Source of the DNA: Castanea sativa
Taxonomy: Eukaryota > Streptophyta > Magnoliopsida > Fagales > Fagaceae
DNA length: 64,000 nucleotides
Direction of reading: 5' to 3'
NCBI RefSeq assembly: GCF_040712315.1
Contig: NC_134018.1
Span: 19,054,835-19,118,834 of the forward strand
The notes below the pieces were generated by a model. It was not told the DNA's origin. It was given only the letters and a program-made list of their open reading frames with translations, and searched no databases. The position numbers and the translations under genes are program-made. How positions within the stretch are numbered: position 1 is the stretch's first letter; each line of letters opens with the position of its first letter. Positions 60,241 through 64,000 of this stretch are shown in pieces.

Positions 60241-61296
60241 CTATGGTGTAAATGTGCCTCTCCTACATTGCATACTGCAATAATTTTGTTCAAAATCCCA
60301 AAACCTCAAATCAAGTTCGTGCTCTTCAGCTATTTCACTTATCAGTTGGAGCATCTCGTCATAAGATATTACAAGTTTGCATAGGTTCTGCTTTATCTGA
60401 GAAGTCACAATATTTTCATGTCGTAATTCAACATTGGTGGACTCAAATTCACAACCATAACGAGCTCTAAAATAATGCCGCAACAAATTTAGCTCAAGCA
60501 ATTCACCACATCTTGAGGCAGCAAATATCAAATTGGCCAAAGCTTGGCGAACATCAACGGGCAAAGATTGTACGTCCCTGCATTAATAAATCAACTTAAG
60601 GACAAAATTAACTAATTGAAGAAACAACGACCAAGCCTTAGTCACAAAATTTTAGAGTCGATTTTCTACAAATTAATCCAAGGTATATAATTGAAGAACC
60701 TCTAGACTGAGAGAAATCCAATGTACCTCTACAGTTTAATAAAGTGAAGCCATAGTCATAGATAGGTACCTTTGTTCGCAAAGGTGGGTGAAATTGGTGA
60801 TGATGCATTCACAGAAATCATTAATTTGATCATATGCGGCTAATAGATTCTGATCCTTGAACAGTCTCTCAACCTAAATATAAATTCAAAGAATAAAAAA
60901 GGCATTTCTGAGTTCAGACCAAAACAAATAAGTCTAGGCCTAAAAATATTTAAGATTATGAATCATAAACATAAAGAAGTCCAGAAATGGACTTTCCTTG
61001 GGGAAAGTTTTTTTTATTTTTAGTATATGATTGTACATAAACAAATAAATTAAAAAAGTAATCCAAAATTAATAAAAGTATAAATTTAAAAAAATTGCAA
61101 CAATATAATTCGAAAATTAAAAAAGTTAACGTCACACTATACATAAACAAAAAGAAAGTTTACCCTGGCAAAGACTTGATCTAGCTGGCCAGTCTGGAGG
61201 AGTTGAGCAATATCAGCACGTGATTGTCTTATAATTGAATCATTCCTTTTCTTTTGTATGGTTATACGAAGTTGGGCCTTCTCTATCAAATGCTTG
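60241..61296 (-). CDS. IST1-like protein (regulator of Vps4, ESCRT-III related), 3' part
   Basis: Three exons are visible: 61296-61164 (KHLIEKAQLRITIQKKRND, then SRADIAQLLQTGQLDQVFAR), 60873-60770 (VERLFKDQNLLAAYDQINDF) and 60577-60241 (DVQSLPVDVRQALANLIFAA, then RCGELLELNLLRHYFRARYG). Splice sites are GT-AG and the joined frame gives 190 residues to a stop. This pattern is the IST1 domain: paired helices that bind ESCRT-III and modulate the Vps4 ATPase in multivesicular body sorting. The protein ends soon after the domain, unlike many plant family members with long tails. The first exon, coding for the start and about 20-30 residues, must lie right of 61296; I could not identify it in the window, so the start is missing and the CDS is partial. 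Confidence 0.82.
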
Positions 61297-61492
61297 CTAC
61301 AATAAAAGCGTAAAGTTTGTGTTTTTTAAAGACAAGTAAAACAATGAAATCAATGGAAAAAATAGATGCTATTAAAATAAACACTCAAAGAAGTTTACCC
61401 TTTTTTGTCACAAAAAATAATAATAATAATAATAATGATGATGATGATGATTTGTAGGCCTAAAATCACAGAGGAGCATACAAAGTTAAGGC

Positions 61493-61533
<41 letters not shown>

Positions 61534-62889
61534 CAATTGTTGGATTAATCTCTACATGAGTGGAATGTTGCATATCCCCATGATACAAATTACCCCCGCC
61601 ACCCAATGATTCAATTAAAAAAAAAGTGTTTGCACATACAAAGTGAGCGAGAGAAAGAAACTGAGAAATTGAGAGCCGTTTGGCAAAAAATTTCTAGCGA
61701 CTTTGTTTTATGAAAATACATGTAAATAAAAAAATGTATAAAAACATTATAATATTATTTAAATACCAAAAATTATTGTTTAAATAATAATAACAAACAC
61801 TCTGAGAGTCTCGGACAGTACCAGATTGAGAGCGAGAGAAATAGAGAAGAAGCGAAGTGAGAACGAGTGAGGGATGCGGAAATTTAGGATTAATTTTGTA
61901 GAGGATTCTGATTTTTACTACACAGTCAGGTGTGATTTCATTTCCCACATGTTTGTGTCTGTGTCTACACTGTATTCCTGTCATACACCAGTACATGATT
62001 GGCAAAATTGCTGTGTCGTGTCTGTGCTTCCCAGCATACAATGAGTTTAAAGCAGATTCAATTGTTTACAGAAAAAGAATTCTCGTTTGAACTAGAATTC
62101 GTTGACCATCCCCTAAGCCTTTTTTTTTATATATATATACAAATATGTTGTAAAAAGTAGTAGTGGAACCAAAATTCATTTTAGCATTGCTCTCAACAAC
62201 AACAAAAAAAAAAATCATTTTAGCATTGCTCTCAAAAAAAAAAAAAAAAAAAATTCATTTTAGCATGCAGCAACGTTCTATCAATAAGTCAAAAGATGCC
62301 AAAATTATGAGGCGGTGTGATGTGATTGAAAAAAGAAAAAACATCAATCCATGTAAACGTGATTTTTGCTCATCATAGCCCGTCATATATGTCAAAAGTT
62401 GTGCAAAAGATTGATTTTTTTTTTTCATAACATTACTACCTCTCGAGATGTAGATCACATTACCAACATGGCATATTTTCTTCTATTTCAAATATTATAA
62501 CCCAGAAAATGCTTAATAATACTACAAGTTTAGGTAAAATACATTAAATTTCCTAATTAAATGAAAATAATTTAGACCAATAAAACAGAAACAATTTTAT
62601 TTTCTTCAATGCCAATAAAGTATTTGAATTCAATTAAAGATTTGAACGTACCTTACAACTTAACCTAAATTTTACTCTTTTTATAAATATAAGATTGACA
62701 AACCAAAGTGGCAAAAAATGCGATTGATAGATTTCAGTAACATAAAAAATAAAAATTTGAATCACTTAATTGTATTTAACAAAAATTGTAAGATATCTAA
62801 CAATACTCTTAAAACCCACATACTAATAGGTTGTACATTCGGTAAAATAGGTTTGTGTAATTAATTGATTTAGAATGGTGTGTGTGTGC

Positions 62890-62957
<68 letters not shown>

Positions 62958-64000
62958 GAAAAAAGAATTTAGATGGCTCCTAGTCCTAGCGCAAAGAATT
63001 GTATATAACAAAGTTATAAAACAAATGCTCTTAAAAAACCATAAAATATATAATGGTTTTAAGCTCTCCTTGTATACAACAGGAAAGACTATCCAAAATT
63101 CCTAAGTCAGTAATTACAGCAGTCTACAGGGAACAGGATTTCATATTGTCCTGTATATAAACCATGCACATGGGTTGGGTTGTACAAGAGCAACAAAAAA
63201 AAAACATGGGTTTAGGGTAGGTTTTGGCACAAGTCATGACATTTAAATCCTAAATCTACCAACTTTGGACATGTGAATATGGTTAACCACCAAAGAAATC
63301 AATGTGGTTTGGTCCCCCCCCAAAAAAAAAAAAAAAATCGATGTGGTTTTGTTAGGATTACTCCAATATATTTAGTCTGGTAAGAATTAGGAACAACTTT
63401 AAGGGAGTGGGATAAGGCCATAAACTCATACTATAGCTAGGATTGAGGAAACTTTATGAACTCATCTACATCCTACTGCAGAGTGCATATTAAATTTATC
63501 TTAGGAGTTCGCTAGGCTTACTCCCAAGTGGTTTTGATGGGCTCTAGATCCTAGATTCAAGTCTCACAATAGAAAGAGTCTATGGAGTATGGATTACTTA
63601 TTGGTGAAACATCGAGACCCTCGTGAGATTAAGATAGCCACAGTTCACTAAACCCTATTGATAAGATTCTACTATAATCACATCTAAGTAGGAAAGTTAC
63701 ATTCAACTCTTCTCTCTTGCTTTTTTTTTTTTTTGATAGTGTAAAAATAAAAATTCTTATGCAGTCACTATGAAATATTTGGAGTACTCTCTTACCCTAA
63801 AAAAAAAAAAAAAAAACCATACCAGAGTAGCATATTTTAGTTTAGAATCATGTGAAGTCTCATGAATAAAAATTAAAATAACAAATAGAAGGATCAAGTA
63901 TAATTACTTTTTTATCAAAAAAAAAAAAAGTAGAATTATTTTACCACTGGGAGGCTTTTTTCCACCTTGACGCTTTGGTCCATAGAAACGCCGCACAAAG
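61297..64000. other. Region upstream of the visible IST1-like exons
   Basis: It contains (TAA/TGA)n and (ATT)n microsatellites (about 61418-61450 and 61494-61530), a (TG)n(TA)n microsatellite (62878-62954) and several A-runs. The missing 5' exon of the IST1-like gene may be here or beyond the window. No other gene recognised. Confidence 0.5.
62878..62954. repeat. (TG)n(TA)n compound microsatellite
   Basis: About 10 TG followed by about 28 TA units. Tyrosine/isoleucine ORFs over it are artefacts. Confidence 0.95.

Noticed and set aside
63937..64000. Possible first exon of the IST1-like gene at the window edge (minus strand)
   Set aside because: The short open stretch lacks the expected N-terminal IST1 pattern and a matching splice phase.

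Overview
This is plant nuclear DNA, most likely from a woody eudicot; the look of the retrotransposons suggests Fagaceae or relatives, but I cannot prove the family. It is AT-rich, has GT-AG introns, many microsatellites and a high retrotransposon load. Four host genes are supported. They are a TIR-only protein gene (minus, 8572-10628, two exons), an EPF1-type stomatal patterning peptide gene (minus, 26564-28188, two exons), a COP1-interacting protein 7-like gene (plus, 50329-59232, nine exons) and the 3' part of an IST1-like ESCRT-regulator gene (minus, 60241-61296, 5' end not found).

Mobile elements dominate the left two thirds. Positions 1-6508 hold the 3' ends of two Copia-type elements, each with a polypurine tract and an LTR (3834-4856 and 5884-6508). 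The first carries a decayed extra ORF of the putative plant transposon protein type. A probable solo LTR follows at 7360-8130. Two complete elements of one Ty3/Gypsy family (Tat-like: two RNase H domains, no chromodomain) lie in opposite orientations. Element A is at 13084-24542 (plus, 810-bp LTRs, perfect GAACT target duplication) and element B at 31524-43078 (minus, 826-bp LTRs). They flank the EPF1 gene like a large imperfect inverted repeat. In both, the order is LTR, primer binding site, gag-protease, an in-frame UAG, pol, a block of tandem repeats, an antisense multi-exon gene with its own TATA box, polypurine tract, LTR. Element A is young (I count 2 LTR differences) yet broken by frameshifts. 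Element B is older (about 30 differences) and broken almost only by point nonsense mutations.

The most interesting signals are these. The gag/pol junction UAG is followed by CAA-UCA in both elements, which matches the tobamovirus-type CARYYA readthrough context, and pol has no nearby AUG. The antisense gene has conserved introns and a promoter. A CCGAGGA/TCCTCGG motif recurs in LTRs, tandem repeats and coding parts of both elements. On the right, the large seventh intron of the CIP7-like gene holds an 832-bp solo LTR with a perfect TCTAG target duplication, a MITE-like element with a G-run, and a 134-bp tandem duplication. The host genes are not an operon and no functional link among them is implied.
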